Shown piece by piece: positions 15,671 through 25,029 of a DNA stretch of 47,007 nt (position 1 is its first letter; every line of letters begins with the position of its first letter). The stretch is taken from assembly GCA_000961725.1 (NCBI GenBank), contig LADS01000064.1, positions 1 to 47,007 of the forward strand, written 5' to 3'. The DNA comes from Desulfobulbaceae bacterium BRH_c16a (lineage in GTDB: Bacteria; Desulfobacterota; Desulfobulbia; Desulfobulbales; Desulfocapsaceae). A program made the position numbers and the translations under genes. The notes under the pieces were generated by a model that searched no databases, was not told where the DNA came from, and saw only the letters and a list, made by a program, of their open reading frames with translations.

Positions 15671-18600
15671 ATGGATATGATGAAAAAAAATCCTCATCTG
15701 CCGTTGTTGCTGTTCTGCTGGCTCGCTTTTTTCCCGGCGACTGTTGCCCTGTCGGCCTCCCAGCAGGAGCCATGGTTCGAGCAGGTTCTGAACACCGGAG
15801 CCTATAATATGGGCATAATTCAGGACAGCGAGGGATTTCTCTGGTTCACCACCACCGGCGGTCTCATCCGCTATGACGGCTATGAACAATATGTCTTCAA
15901 GGAAGGCCCCGGCGGACTGACATCGAACTTTGTCCCCAGTGTCTTTGAAGACAGTGAAGGACTCTTATGGATTGTTACCCTTTCAGGGCTTGATCTCTAT
16001 GACAAAAATGAAGGCACCGTATCGCACTTTCAACCGGAAAGCGGCGTAGCCGGCAGCATCGCTTCCAGCGCTTTTAACTGGGCTCCTCAGCTGGTAACGG
16101 AAGGAAAGGACGGTAAAATCTGGATCGGGTCCCGGGAAGGACTCTTTTATTACGACAAGGAAAGTAAACGTTTCACCGCATTTTTTGCTCAGCCGGAGAA
16201 GGAGAACTCCCTGAGTTCGAGCGTTATCTGGACGGTTCTCTGCGACCAGGATGGAAAAATCTGGATCGGAACCGCCGCAGGGCTGGACGTTTTTGATCCC
16301 GTCACGTCTTCTTTTATCCATTTCCGCCATGATCCGGAACAGCAGGACAGCCTGGGAAAAGGTATCGTCTATGCCGTCCTGCAAGACCAGGATGGAGAGA
16401 TGTGGATCGGCACAAGCGAAGGTGGTTTAAATCGGTTCCTCCCCGAGAAAAACACGTTCCAGACCTATCTGCATGATCCTGCCGACAGCTCGACCATCGC
16501 CAAGAATGAAGTCTTTTCGATCATGGAAGATCATGCCGGAACTCTCTGGCTCGGCAGGACGTTCTCCAGCAACATTGGTCTTGAGCGCTTCAACAAGCAC
16601 ACCGGAAGATTCGACGTGTTTACGAGCAACCCGAAACGAAAAGGTGCTCTGAGCGGCAATATCATTCTCAGTTGCTTCGAAGACAAATCGGGAATCCTCT
16701 GGGTGCCGGACAACACCGGCCCCGTCAACAAGGCCGACCCCTTCAGTCACCGCTTCAACCTGCACCGCCAGGATCCGGATATCGAGGGTACCGAAGGGCT
16801 GACCGGTCTCGCCAGCGTCTATGAAGACAGTCGGGGCGACATCTGGCTTGGCGGACAGAACGGTCTGAGCCGTCTCGACCACACAAGCCGGAAATGGAAT
16901 ACCTATCCTGTTGATCCAACCGACCCACAGGCCCTCTGGAACAAGTACGCCTTTTCAGTCATTGAAGACAGCGAGGGTGATTTCTGGGTCGCGACGGATG
17001 ACGGATATTTAATTCTTTTCGACCGGGACAGAGGCGTAGTTCTGGCCCGCCACCTCAATCCGTTTGTGCAGAACACGGCCAGACACATCATTGAAGACCG
17101 CTCGAATCCCGACCTGTTCTGGTTTGGCGTCGAAGGTTCCGGCCTGTTCAGTTTCAACAAAAAGTCCACTACCTACAGCCACTATAAAAGCGAGCCGAAC
17201 AATCCTCACGCCCTTGGCAACGAATATGTCTACACTCTCGTCCAGGATAAAAACAATATCATCTGGGCCCAGACCCAGGGAGGGCTGCACACCTTCAACC
17301 CCCAGACCGGACAATTCCACAGATATCTGCACAGTCCGGAAAATCCGCATTCGATCAGCGGCAATGTTATCAATGACATCTTTATTGACAGCGTCGGGAG
17401 GTACTGGATCAGCACCGATCTCGGTCTCAACAGGTTTTCGCCCGAGACCGGCGAGTTCAAACGGTATTCCAGGGAGCATGGATTTACCACGCAGGTGATC
17501 AGAGCAATAGAGGAAGATTCCCAGGGGTTTCTCTGGCTCGGTTCGAATGCAGGACTCTTTTCTTTCGATCCGAAAACCGAGAAAGTCGTGAGACATTATA
17601 CCATTGCCGATGGGCTGCAGAGTGACAGTTTCAGTCTGTACGGCTGCAGTGCCTTAAAAAGCCACGACGGCACGCTGTGGTTTGTCGGACTGAGTGGTGC
17701 AAACAGCTTCTCTCCCGAGAAAATATTCCACAATGACACTCCACCCGATGTGTACCTCATCAATCTTGCCCAGGGCGGCGAAGAATTGGTCTCCAGACTC
17801 AAGGTCGGCAGAGCGAAACATATCGATCTGGGCTGGCGACATAATTACTTCGAATTCGAATACGCCGGACTCAATTACTCACAGGCCGCCAAGAACCAGT
17901 ACAAGTACAAACTGGAAGGCTGGGATAACGACTGGTATTTTGCCGGTAATAAAAGATATGGCCGCTACTCGGGGCTCTCCGGAGGGGTTTATACTCTCAA
18001 GATCATGGCGGCCAACAATGACGGCATCTGGAGTACGAGCCCGGCCATTTTGGAGATTCACGTCGATACCCCCTTCTGGACTACCTGGTGGTTCTATTCC
18101 GCTCTGTTTTTCTGCCTTGCGGGCACTATCGCTCTTTTTACCTTCATCCGTATCAGACAGCTGAAAAAATTCAACAGAGAACTGGAGAGTGCCAATATCA
18201 GCGTCGGCGAAGCGGAAAAAAAGTACCGTTCGATTTTTGAAAATGCCATTGAAGGCATTTTCCAGATCTCGCCCCATGGCCGAATTATCAATGTCAATCC
18301 GGCAGCGGCGGCGATTATGGGATTCAACTCTCCCGAACAGATGCAGCAGGAAATAATGCATGCCCGCGAGTGGGTGCATATCCCGGACAAACAATGGCGG
18401 GAACTTTTAATCCTCCTGCGACGACAAAACTCCGTCTCCAATTATGAGTTACAGGTGTGGCGTAAAGACTCCAAACTCATCTGGCTGACCATCAATATCA
18501 GGGTGATCAACGACGACGAGGGTAAGATGCTCTACGCCGACGGAATCATGGTTGACATTACCGTACGCAAAAATGCCGACGAACAGCTGCGCCTGTACCG

Positions 18601-19846
18601 GGAGCACCTCGAACAGCTGGTCTCCGAACGGACCAGGGAATATCAGGAAACGAACCTCAACCTGCAAAAAGAAATACAGTTCAGGCAGCGTGTTGAAGAT
18701 GAATTGCTCCGCTCACGAAAACTTGAGTCCATTGGAGTGCTTGCCGGCGGGATAGCACATGACTTCAACAATCTGATGACCGTAATAATGGGCAACATCA
18801 ATCTTGTCCAGATGGCCCACGACCTGAAAAAATCAAAAGAACTTGACAATGCCATTCATGCTCTCTATCGGGCCAGGGATCTCACGCAGAAATTCATAAC
18901 CTTTTCTTCAGGTGGCGAACCTATTAAAAAGTTTCACAATATCGAGATTATAACCAGAACAGCACTTGACCTGGCCTTCTCCGGCTCGAACATCCAGGCA
19001 AAACTTACTGCTTCGCCCCGGTTATGGCAGGTCAATGTCGATGAGGGCTATATCAGTCAGGCTATGTATAATATTCTGGAGAACAGCAAAAATGCCATGA
19101 AAAACGGCGGATCTATTAAGGTCAACCTCTACAACCTTCCCAAGAACGGCAGTGCAAAGGTGATCGATTTCCCCATCGAAGATGACAATTATGTAGTTAT
19201 CGAATTCCAGGATGAAGGTCCCGGGATCTTGCCCGAGCACCTGCCCAAGATATTCGACCCCTATTTCACCACTGCCGACATGGGGGCGCAAAAAGGCAAG
19301 GGCCTCGGTCTCACCATTGCATACTCCATCGTTAAGAAGCATGGCGGATATACCTTTGTCGAATCGACTGTGAACAAGGGGACGACAATCCGACTGCTTC
19401 TGCCCGCAGCAGCAGATCAGACACCTTCTGCAGAACTTCCGATTCCTGCAGCTTCTCCACAGAAGAAAAAGATCCTGTTAATGGATGACGAAGAAATGCT
19501 CAGGAATATGGCGGGACTCATGCTGAGCAATATGGATTATGAGGTCACTCTCGCCCCGGATGGCAACAGTGCTGTGGCCCTCTACACCCAGGCCCTGTCG
19601 AACGGTGCCCCACCCGACGCTGTCATTCTGGATCTGACGATCCCGGGTGGGATGGGCGGCAAGGAAGTAGTAAAAATTCTTGGCAGGCTAGCTCCAAACC
19701 TCAAGGCCATTGTGTCCAGCGGGTATTCCAATGACCCTGTGGTTGCAAATTACAAGGAACATGGCTTTGTTGCTTCGCTCTCCAAACCATACGACATGGA
19801 GGCGCTGGCTGGAATGCTTGAGCAGGTTTTCGGAAACAACACCTGA
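15671..19846 (+). CDS. Hybrid sensor kinase with beta-propeller (Reg_prop) sensor, Y_Y_Y, PAS, HisKA, HATPase and receiver
   Basis: A 1391-residue protein. A Sec signal or anchor (LPLLLFCWLAFFPATVALSA) leads into about a dozen Reg_prop repeats (about 40-690) of the form 'V..i.eD..G.iWiGT..GGLnrf', e.g. DGKIWIGTAAGLDVFDP. These form periplasmic beta-propellers. The Y_Y_Y domain (about 730-800, KYKLEGWDNDWYFAG) and one membrane helix (about 805-830) follow. Cytoplasmic: PAS (about 850-965), HisKA with GGIAHDFNNLMTVIMGN (about 1025), ATPase with DEGPGI and KGKGLGLTIAYSIVKKHGG, and a C-terminal receiver (about 1266-1390) with MDDEE and phosphoacceptor in AVILDLTIPGGMGG. Such giants are typical of Bacteroidetes glycan sensing; here there is no DNA-binding domain, so the output partner is unknown. 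Alternative starts at 15677 and 15680. Confidence 0.92.
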   Translation: MDMMKKNPHLPLLLFCWLAFFPATVALSASQQEPWFEQVLNTGAYNMGIIQDSEGFLWFTTTGGLIRYDGYEQYVFKEGPGGLTSNFVPSVFEDSEGLLWIVTLSGLDLYDKNEGTVSHFQPESGVAGSIASSAFNWAPQLVTEGKDGKIWIGSREGLFYYDKESKRFTAFFAQPEKENSLSSSVIWTVLCDQDGKIWIGTAAGLDVFDPVTSSFIHFRHDPEQQDSLGKGIVYAVLQDQDGEMWIGTSEGGLNRFLPEKNTFQTYLHDPADSSTIAKNEVFSIMEDHAGTLWLGRTFSSNIGLERFNKHTGRFDVFTSNPKRKGALSGNIILSCFEDKSGILWVPDNTGPVNKADPFSHRFNLHRQDPDIEGTEGLTGLASVYEDSRGDIWLGGQNGLSRLDHTSRKWNTYPVDPTDPQALWNKYAFSVIEDSEGDFWVATDDGYLILFDRDRGVVLARHLNPFVQNTARHIIEDRSNPDLFWFGVEGSGLFSFNKKSTTYSHYKSEPNNPHALGNEYVYTLVQDKNNIIWAQTQGGLHTFNPQTGQFHRYLHSPENPHSISGNVINDIFIDSVGRYWISTDLGLNRFSPETGEFKRYSREHGFTTQVIRAIEEDSQGFLWLGSNAGLFSFDPKTEKVVRHYTIADGLQSDSFSLYGCSALKSHDGTLWFVGLSGANSFSPEKIFHNDTPPDVYLINLAQGGEELVSRLKVGRAKHIDLGWRHNYFEFEYAGLNYSQAAKNQYKYKLEGWDNDWYFAGNKRYGRYSGLSGGVYTLKIMAANNDGIWSTSPAILEIHVDTPFWTTWWFYSALFFCLAGTIALFTFIRIRQLKKFNRELESANISVGEAEKKYRSIFENAIEGIFQISPHGRIINVNPAAAAIMGFNSPEQMQQEIMHAREWVHIPDKQWRELLILLRRQNSVSNYELQVWRKDSKLIWLTINIRVINDDEGKMLYADGIMVDITVRKNADEQLRLYREHLEQLVSERTREYQETNLNLQKEIQFRQRVEDELLRSRKLESIGVLAGGIAHDFNNLMTVIMGNINLVQMAHDLKKSKELDNAIHALYRARDLTQKFITFSSGGEPIKKFHNIEIITRTALDLAFSGSNIQAKLTASPRLWQVNVDEGYISQAMYNILENSKNAMKNGGSIKVNLYNLPKNGSAKVIDFPIEDDNYVVIEFQDEGPGILPEHLPKIFDPYFTTADMGAQKGKGLGLTIAYSIVKKHGGYTFVESTVNKGTTIRLLLPAAADQTPSAELPIPAASPQKKKILLMDDEEMLRNMAGLMLSNMDYEVTLAPDGNSAVALYTQALSNGAPPDAVILDLTIPGGMGGKEVVKILGRLAPNLKAIVSSGYSNDPVVANYKEHGFVASLSKPYDMEALAGMLEQVFGNNT

Positions 19847-19893
19847 AAAGCTTATGCCCCCACAGAAAACGCATTCCCAAAAGAGGCACTAAC

Positions 19894-20008
19894 AAAAGGG
19901 GTCGGATTCGATTCAAACATTTTCCTTCTGTCAGACAACCGCCACTTCATTAAACTTACGTCGATTGGCTCATCGTCTGACAAGTTATGCAAATCCGACC
20001 CCCTTTTT
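19894..20008. repeat. 115-bp inverted-repeat element (MITE- or REP-like)
   Basis: The outer ends AAAAGGGGTCGGATT (19894-19908) and AATCCGACCCCCTTTTT (19992-20008) are inverted copies differing by an extra base. A second nested repeat, CTGTCAGAC (19928-19936) with GTCTGACAAG (19975-19984), lies inside. No gene fits within it. The GGGGTCGGATT end resembles terminal sequences of small palindromic repeats moved by IS200-type/RAYT transposases in delta-proteobacteria. It sits just after the hybrid kinase stop and just before the convergent lipoprotein stop, so it could also terminate both transcripts. Confidence 0.6.
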
Positions 20009-20014
20009 ACATAA

Positions 20015-20260
20015 TTATTGTTGCGGTTGTGGGCTGGTTTGACCCGGTTCAGGTTGCGGCGTGGTGGTACCGGTTGGAGCCTCTTCAGCCTTTTCTTCCC
20101 TTGCTTCACCGACTTCCCCAGTACGTTCTCCTGTATTTTCTACAGCACTGTCTCTTGTCTCTCCGGTCGTTTCCGCAGGTTTATCCCGCTCACAGGATAC
20201 AGTGGCGAAAGTGAGAAGACTTAAAAACACCGCAGCCAGAATCTTTCTGTAGGTCGACAT
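20015..20260 (-). CDS. Small lipoprotein with acidic, Pro/Gln-rich tail
   Basis: An 81-residue protein. ATG at 20260 is chosen because GGAGG lies four bases upstream; the frame is open further but without a ribosome binding site. The N-terminus is a lipoprotein signal (STYRKILAAVFLSLLTFATVS followed by Cys, a slightly atypical lipobox). The mature part is low-complexity: KPAETTGETRDSAVENTGER, a Glu/Ala-rich stretch, then TTTPQPEPGQTSPQPQQ. Probably anchored to the outer or inner membrane with a disordered tail. No family recognised. Its stop is 6 bases from the inverted-repeat element. Confidence 0.7.
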   Translation of the reverse strand: MSTYRKILAAVFLSLLTFATVSCERDKPAETTGETRDSAVENTGERTGEVGEAREEKAEEAPTGTTTPQPEPGQTSPQPQQ

Positions 20261-20315
20261 AAATCCTCCATATATGGGTTGTTGGAATTGGATTGCTCGA
20301 CTGATCCGCAACATT

Positions 20316-20480
20316 TCAGACACGCGGTCTTCGACCGAGTACGGCAAATACAATTGCCAGAATAATTCCGATAACAAACAGTATCCACGCCATATTGGCA
20401 GCGGTTCCGGCGATACCGGTGAAACCCAGGACACCCGCTATGAGTGCAATAACAAGAAAGGTGATTGCTAGTCCGATCAT
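20316..20480 (-). CDS. DUF1328 family small membrane protein (YtjA-like)
   Basis: A 54-residue protein with two membrane helices: MIGLAITFLVIALIAGVLGF, then GIAGTAANMAW, ILFVIGIILAIVFAVLG and a basic end RRPRV. This is the full-length DUF1328/YtjA pattern (usually 50-60 residues, with the central 'GIAG.AA.iAkiLF' motif). The ribosome binding site GAGGAGG lies eight bases before the ATG. In enterobacteria such proteins appear with stress or envelope genes; the function is unknown. It is followed 55 bases later on the same strand by the lipoprotein gene. Confidence 0.88.
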   Translation of the reverse strand: MIGLAITFLVIALIAGVLGFTGIAGTAANMAWILFVIGIILAIVFAVLGRRPRV

Positions 20481-20770
20481 GATTATTCCTCCTCTGGTAG
20501 TTTCTCGAAAGCAGACATGGAAATAATTCTGCTTCTTCGGAGCTGCAAGACAAATTCCGCAGCAAAAGCCTCTGTGAAGAGAGCCTGATTCCGAAATCCC
20601 GGAATAAACTCTGAAAAACCATCCTTATTTGTTGTTAGGCTTTAAGAAACAGGTAAGATTACTTTTCTGCCTTGTCAACTTCCTGCTCTCAAGGTCTTTC
20701 CGTGTGCTATCTTCCTGACATCGTCAGCAGAGGATGCAGGTGTCCATCCCAAAAGGGGCAGAGGTTAATA
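20481..20770. other. Intergenic stretch without recognisable gene
   Basis: Between the DUF1328 gene start and the end of the peroxidase gene, both on the minus strand. All frames are short and lack ribosome binding sites. It should contain the promoter of the DUF1328 gene but I see no convincing -35/-10 pair. Confidence 0.5.
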
Positions 20771-21952
20771 CTATTTTTCTGTCACCATCCCATTCGGTTT
20801 ATGGTATGGCTGGTAACCGTCGGACAGAGTCTTCATGAAGGCCACGAGCGCAGCCTCCTCGCGGGGAGACAGACCCAGGTCGCCCATCTCGACCGTGTTC
20901 ACGTTGTCGGCCACTTCCGGGGCCGGCCAGGACACGCCATTCCAACCCGCACCGGGGACGTCGCGGGTATTGTAAAAGTGGACGATTTCCTCCAATGATT
21001 TGAAGTAACCGTTGTGGCCGTACGCCTTCACAATGTCAAAGCCATCGATCGTCCTCAGATCTACATTGCGCAGGGTCGGTACCTTGTGCTTACCCATCTC
21101 CACGGTGTAGACTTCCTCGTCATAATCCGCACTCTGCAGGAAACCACCCAGACCAGGGTCCGCCCAATCTGGATCGGCGATGGTAGCCGGATTCTGCAGG
21201 TTTTTCGGGATGCCGAGGTTGTCATAGGTAAAGTCGGTGAAAAGGGGCTGCTTGCCCTTGATGATATGGCAGGCCGAGCACTTGGCCTTACCCTGGAACA
21301 ACGCCCGGCCAAGGTTTTCCTGGGCGGTCATCTTGGCCTTTCCTTGAAGCCAGTAATCGTATTTGGAAGTGAACGGACTGACCTCAGAAGATCGCTCGTA
21401 TGCCGCAATGGCGCGGCCGATGCAATTGTAAAGATCCTCGGAGTTTCCTTGACACTGCGCAGTAAATAATTCTTGATAGACTGAATCCTGGACCTTGGCC
21501 ACTAATGTCTCTGCATCTGGGATGGCCTGTTCCTTCGGGTTCAAGAAGGGGCCCTTGGCCTGCTCGGCCAGCGGGTCGCCGAGTTCCCAGCCGGTGGCCC
21601 GGCCGTCCCAGAACATGCCTCCCACCCAGGCACCCGCCCTGGCATTGTAATACAGCACCGGACTGTCGCCGGCATAGGCGGCTGCGGGCGGTTTGCGGTC
21701 GCCGAAGGCGCCCGGAATGGAACCCTCGTAGACTCCTCCAAGTTCGTTGATCACTGGATCCTTGCCGGTCCAGCCGACCTCCGGCGTGTGGCAGGATGCG
21801 CAAGACTGGTTGCTGTTGAGAGACAGGTTGGGGTCGAAGAACAGCGCTTTGCCCAACTCCTCCTGGGGAGTCAGGGCGAAAGCGCCGGTGACAACCAACA
21901 TTTGAGCCGATGCCAAGGTGAGCACTAATTTCAGGGTGTTTTTCCTGCGCAT
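20771..21952 (-). CDS. ccpA: Di-haem cytochrome c peroxidase (CcpA/MauG family)
   Basis: A 393-residue periplasmic enzyme; ATG at 21952 follows AAGGAGG by six bases. The signal peptide (MRRKNTLKLVLTLASAQMLV... ending VTGAFA) is followed by the family start LTPQEELGKALFFDPNLS. Two c-type haem sites are present: CASCH (about residue 51, N-terminal high-potential or peroxidatic half) and CSACH (about 200). MGKHKVPTLRNVDLR and the closing LSPREEAALVAFMKTLSDGY are conserved. It would reduce hydrogen peroxide with electrons from a small cytochrome, as in anaerobes exposed to oxygen. A sigma-54-like promoter lies upstream. Confidence 0.9.
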   Translation of the reverse strand: MRRKNTLKLVLTLASAQMLVVTGAFALTPQEELGKALFFDPNLSLNSNQSCASCHTPEVGWTGKDPVINELGGVYEGSIPGAFGDRKPPAAAYAGDSPVLYYNARAGAWVGGMFWDGRATGWELGDPLAEQAKGPFLNPKEQAIPDAETLVAKVQDSVYQELFTAQCQGNSEDLYNCIGRAIAAYERSSEVSPFTSKYDYWLQGKAKMTAQENLGRALFQGKAKCSACHIIKGKQPLFTDFTYDNLGIPKNLQNPATIADPDWADPGLGGFLQSADYDEEVYTVEMGKHKVPTLRNVDLRTIDGFDIVKAYGHNGYFKSLEEIVHFYNTRDVPGAGWNGVSWPAPEVADNVNTVEMGDLGLSPREEAALVAFMKTLSDGYQPYHKPNGMVTEK

Positions 21953-22073
21953 AAGAGTCCTCCTTGAATTGGATGGTAATTGCCCTGAAGGCACTATGTG
22001 GCAATCCAGAGATCTGTAGCTGAGCTGATCCGGTTGTAAGCTCAGCTTAATGAGAAACCTATCGGATGGTTGG

Positions 22074-22089
22074 AGCAAATAAGATGCCA
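22074..22089 (-). promoter_or_regulatory. Sigma-54 (-24/-12) promoter candidate for ccpA
   Basis: On the minus strand the sequence is TGGCATCTTATTTGCT, close to the RpoN consensus TGGCAC-N5-TTGCW with the invariant GG and GC ten bases apart. It lies about 120 bases upstream of the peroxidase start. No activator site was identified. The rest of 21953-22277 shows no gene. Confidence 0.5.
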
Positions 22090-22277
22090 GCCCTCAAAAG
22101 AGCTGCACGAAAAAGTGTAGCCAACTTGAATCATTGAGACAAATTGATCTTTATTTGAAGAAAAACGACAACTTTTCCGTTAATCTGGAAAATTATCCGG
22201 AACTTAGGATTTTGAGATGAAACTCTCGAGTGTCAAAGTTGCGATTTTGACGTAGGCTTTAAGAGTCGCAGTTCCCT

Positions 22278-23333
22278 CTATGTCCCAGGCTTTTGTTCCA
22301 TAATCAAGGTCTGGGTGGGGTAGGCAAATTCGATTCCGACATCACTGAACCGGCGATAGATATCCATATTGATAGCCTGCTGTATATCCATATACTTGTT
22401 ATAGTCGGGATCGAGAATCCAGTAGACGATTTCGAACTTCAAGGCAAAATCGCCATATTCTTTGAAATGAGCCCGATCAAAGCGTGTCTGTGTGTGTTTT
22501 TCCACTGCATTGCGTATTATATCGGGTATGCGAAGGAGTTTCTCCGCCGGCGTCCGGTAGACCACCCCAAGAGAAAAAACGACTCTTCTTTCCTGCATCC
22601 GCTTATAGTTGCGAATGCGGCTCTTCAACAGGTCTTCATTGGAGAAGATCAACTGCTCGCCTGACAGACTGCGGATGCGCGTGGTTTTTAAGCCGACATG
22701 TTCTACCGCACCCATATATCCATCGATGACAATAAAATCCCCGATGACAAAAGGCTTGTCGAGGACAATGGAAAAAGAGGCAAAAAGATCTCGGAGAATA
22801 TTCTGCATAGCCAGGGCAACGGCAATGCCGGTGATCCCGAGACCGGCAACCAGCGCGGTGATATCCACGCCAAGATTGTCAAGGCCGATTAACAACAGAA
22901 TTACCCAGATCAACATCCGCAATATAAATCCAACCGATGTCAAAGTGGTAACTGCACCGGCATCGCTTTCAATCTTCTGCCTGCGGAATCGTGCCACCCA
23001 GAAACTCACCGCGTGAGAACTCAACAAAGCAACCTGGACTAAAGCGATGACAGCCACCGTATGACGGAAGATAGATCCGGCGGGATCGGGAAGCGCAATT
23101 TTGAGAGATCCGACATAGGCTGCTCCCGCCAGGAAAAAAAAGCCATGCAACCGACAGATCAACTCAACCGGCAGCTGGCCCCAGCCGGTGACACTTTTGT
23201 CGGCCGAAACGGATAATTTTTTGTATCCGATTTTTCTGGCCATAAGTGCCGCCGCAAAAAAGAGAGCCGCGATGCCAATGGCAAGAAGCCAGTCATCCAG
23301 GGAATTATTGTAGATTATTATTTCCGGGAGCAT
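22278..23333 (-). CDS. mscS: Small-conductance mechanosensitive channel (MscS family)
   Basis: A 351-residue channel protein with about five N-terminal hydrophobic segments. The pore helix and MscS beta domain are plain: LVAGLGITGIAVALAMQNIL (pore-lining, about 185-205), LRDLFASFSIVLDKPFVIGD and FIVIDGYMGAVEHVGLKTTR (about 205-250). The C-terminal part, ending in the region with RRFSDVGIEFAYPTQTL, is the MscS cage. It opens under membrane tension to protect against osmotic downshock. Longer at the N-terminus than E. coli MscS (286 residues), as in the YbiO/YnaI-like subfamilies. Confidence 0.9.
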   Translation of the reverse strand: MLPEIIIYNNSLDDWLLAIGIAALFFAAALMARKIGYKKLSVSADKSVTGWGQLPVELICRLHGFFFLAGAAYVGSLKIALPDPAGSIFRHTVAVIALVQVALLSSHAVSFWVARFRRQKIESDAGAVTTLTSVGFILRMLIWVILLLIGLDNLGVDITALVAGLGITGIAVALAMQNILRDLFASFSIVLDKPFVIGDFIVIDGYMGAVEHVGLKTTRIRSLSGEQLIFSNEDLLKSRIRNYKRMQERRVVFSLGVVYRTPAEKLLRIPDIIRNAVEKHTQTRFDRAHFKEYGDFALKFEIVYWILDPDYNKYMDIQQAINMDIYRRFSDVGIEFAYPTQTLIMEQKPGT

Positions 23334-23398
23334 CGTACAAGCCTACACGTGATGAATCCTTTTGTCAAAAATGATGACAAAACACCCATACCCCATTG

Positions 23399-24625
23399 TC
23401 ATGCATTGGGAAGATCGAATTGAAGAACCCACAGATCGCCGGCTATCCAGGAATCTCTTTCCTTGCGCAGGCGGGTCTCTTCCTGCGCAAGGACCGTGCA
23501 GCCCGCGGCAGCCGCAATGTTCCGTATGTAGTCGCGGGAATAGGCAAATCTGCCGGTTTTCATTAAACTGTAACCGGTAGATTTGTAATTTTCGGTGGAA
23601 AAGCAGAAGATCGCCGCCGGTCGGGCAACGGCTTTAACGGCCGCAAAGATCTCCTGCAACTCCCCGACATAGATGAAGACATCGGTGGCGAGAAAGAAAT
23701 CATAGGTCTCGGCTGTCCGATCAAGGTGATGAATGATGCTGTCCTGATGCAGATCGGTATAGCACTCCTTGCCGGCGGCCTGGAAAAGCATGTTCCCGGA
23801 GAGATCCACCCCGTCGAGGACCGGTACGACCTTGGCGAAGGCAACACCGCTGAGCCCCGTGCCACAGCCGAGGTCAAGACCATGAGCGTACATCGCTTTA
23901 TGGCCTGAACACCTCCGGAAACACTCCAGCAGCTGCCGGGGGGTGTCATACCCCAGTTCCGCCACCAGACTGTGTTCGAATCCTTCGGCATACATATCGA
24001 AAAAATTCCGGATATAGGAATCGGGGGCGTGATCGAGCGGTGTACCCTGTAGACAGGCAAGCATGTATCGGGCGGAATCGTCTTGCGGCCGTAAGGCCAG
24101 GACCTGTCTGTAGCAGCCGACAGCCTGCTCGGCATCGCCGGTGCGATGATAAAGATATGCCAGATTACTGATCGCCGGCAAGTACTCCGACTGAATCCCC
24201 AGGACTCGGCAATAGCAGGAAATTGCCTGCATATCGTCATGGATATCGCGATAGCAGCCGGCGAGATTATACCAGCAGTCGGCATTTTCCGGCGTGATTT
24301 CAATGGCGTGACCATATGCGACGATAGCTGCCGGACAATCGCCGGTCTTCTTCAGGCAGAGGGCCAGATTAAAGAGCGTGTCTGCATCTTCGGGCTGAAA
24401 GGTTAAAGCGAGAGAAAATTCCCTCACCGCTTCGGTGTAATCCTGAAGATTATAGTGCACCAGGCCGATATTATAGTGAAGAAGAACTGCATCGGGGAAA
24501 TAACCAAGCAGAATGAGATAATCCTCGCGAGCCTCTGTAAAACGCTCCGCAGTCTGGGCGTTGCAGGCTTTGGTGAATAAAAGGTCAAGATCTTCTGCAG
24601 AAAGAATCCGCGGGGTGATGGACAT
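23399..24625 (-). CDS. TPR-repeat SAM-dependent methyltransferase
   Basis: A 408-residue fusion. Residues about 10-215 are tetratricopeptide repeats (ALLHYNIGLVHYNLQDYTEA, DTLFNLALCLKKTGDCPAAI, DCWYNLAGCYRDIHDDMQAI and more). The C-terminal 200 residues are a class I methyltransferase: motif I is GLDLGCGTGLSGVAFA, followed by LDGVDLSGNMLFQA and DFFLATDVFIYVGEL. This arrangement is the 'predicted TPR-repeat methyltransferase' type. The TPR part should recruit a protein partner; the methyl acceptor is unknown. It is divergent from the DUF2156 gene across a 404-base intergenic region. Confidence 0.85.
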   Translation of the reverse strand: MSITPRILSAEDLDLLFTKACNAQTAERFTEAREDYLILLGYFPDAVLLHYNIGLVHYNLQDYTEAVREFSLALTFQPEDADTLFNLALCLKKTGDCPAAIVAYGHAIEITPENADCWYNLAGCYRDIHDDMQAISCYCRVLGIQSEYLPAISNLAYLYHRTGDAEQAVGCYRQVLALRPQDDSARYMLACLQGTPLDHAPDSYIRNFFDMYAEGFEHSLVAELGYDTPRQLLECFRRCSGHKAMYAHGLDLGCGTGLSGVAFAKVVPVLDGVDLSGNMLFQAAGKECYTDLHQDSIIHHLDRTAETYDFFLATDVFIYVGELQEIFAAVKAVARPAAIFCFSTENYKSTGYSLMKTGRFAYSRDYIRNIAAAAGCTVLAQEETRLRKERDSWIAGDLWVLQFDLPNA

Positions 24626-25029
24626 TGATTTTACGCCTAAGCTAGGGTTTCTCGTCGGCCAGAATCTTATGAACCGGCCACAGAAAGTAAAAGCACCTTA
24701 CCTCGTTTTTTCCTGAATTGGTGATTATTCGCAGCAACACTTCCATTTTTTTGTCGGTCCGAACCTGTTGAAATACACTCCAAAACGGTTACCGGATTCG
24801 CAAAAAGGCGATAATACAAATGACAGAGGCTGCCTATCCATCGTATAACATCCGTTGCAATATAAAGGGAGCAAGATTAAAGTGACTTTTCAGTATCGGT
24901 ATCTGCATATCGCATAGCTTCATCCCATCGGGCAACATTTCTCCCCCTCTTATGCGTTGTCGCTTGGAGCGTAGAAAACAGGCAATAACCAGGCCTGTAA
25001 TCCTGACAAACAAGTGGTAAAGAGGCAGC
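24626..25029. other. Divergent intergenic region, no gene seen
   Basis: This 404-base stretch between two divergently transcribed genes is relatively AT-rich and must hold both promoters. A frame on the minus strand reaching into the next gene lacks a ribosome binding site and any recognisable motif, so I treat it as non-coding. No riboswitch or repeat was recognised. Confidence 0.5.
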
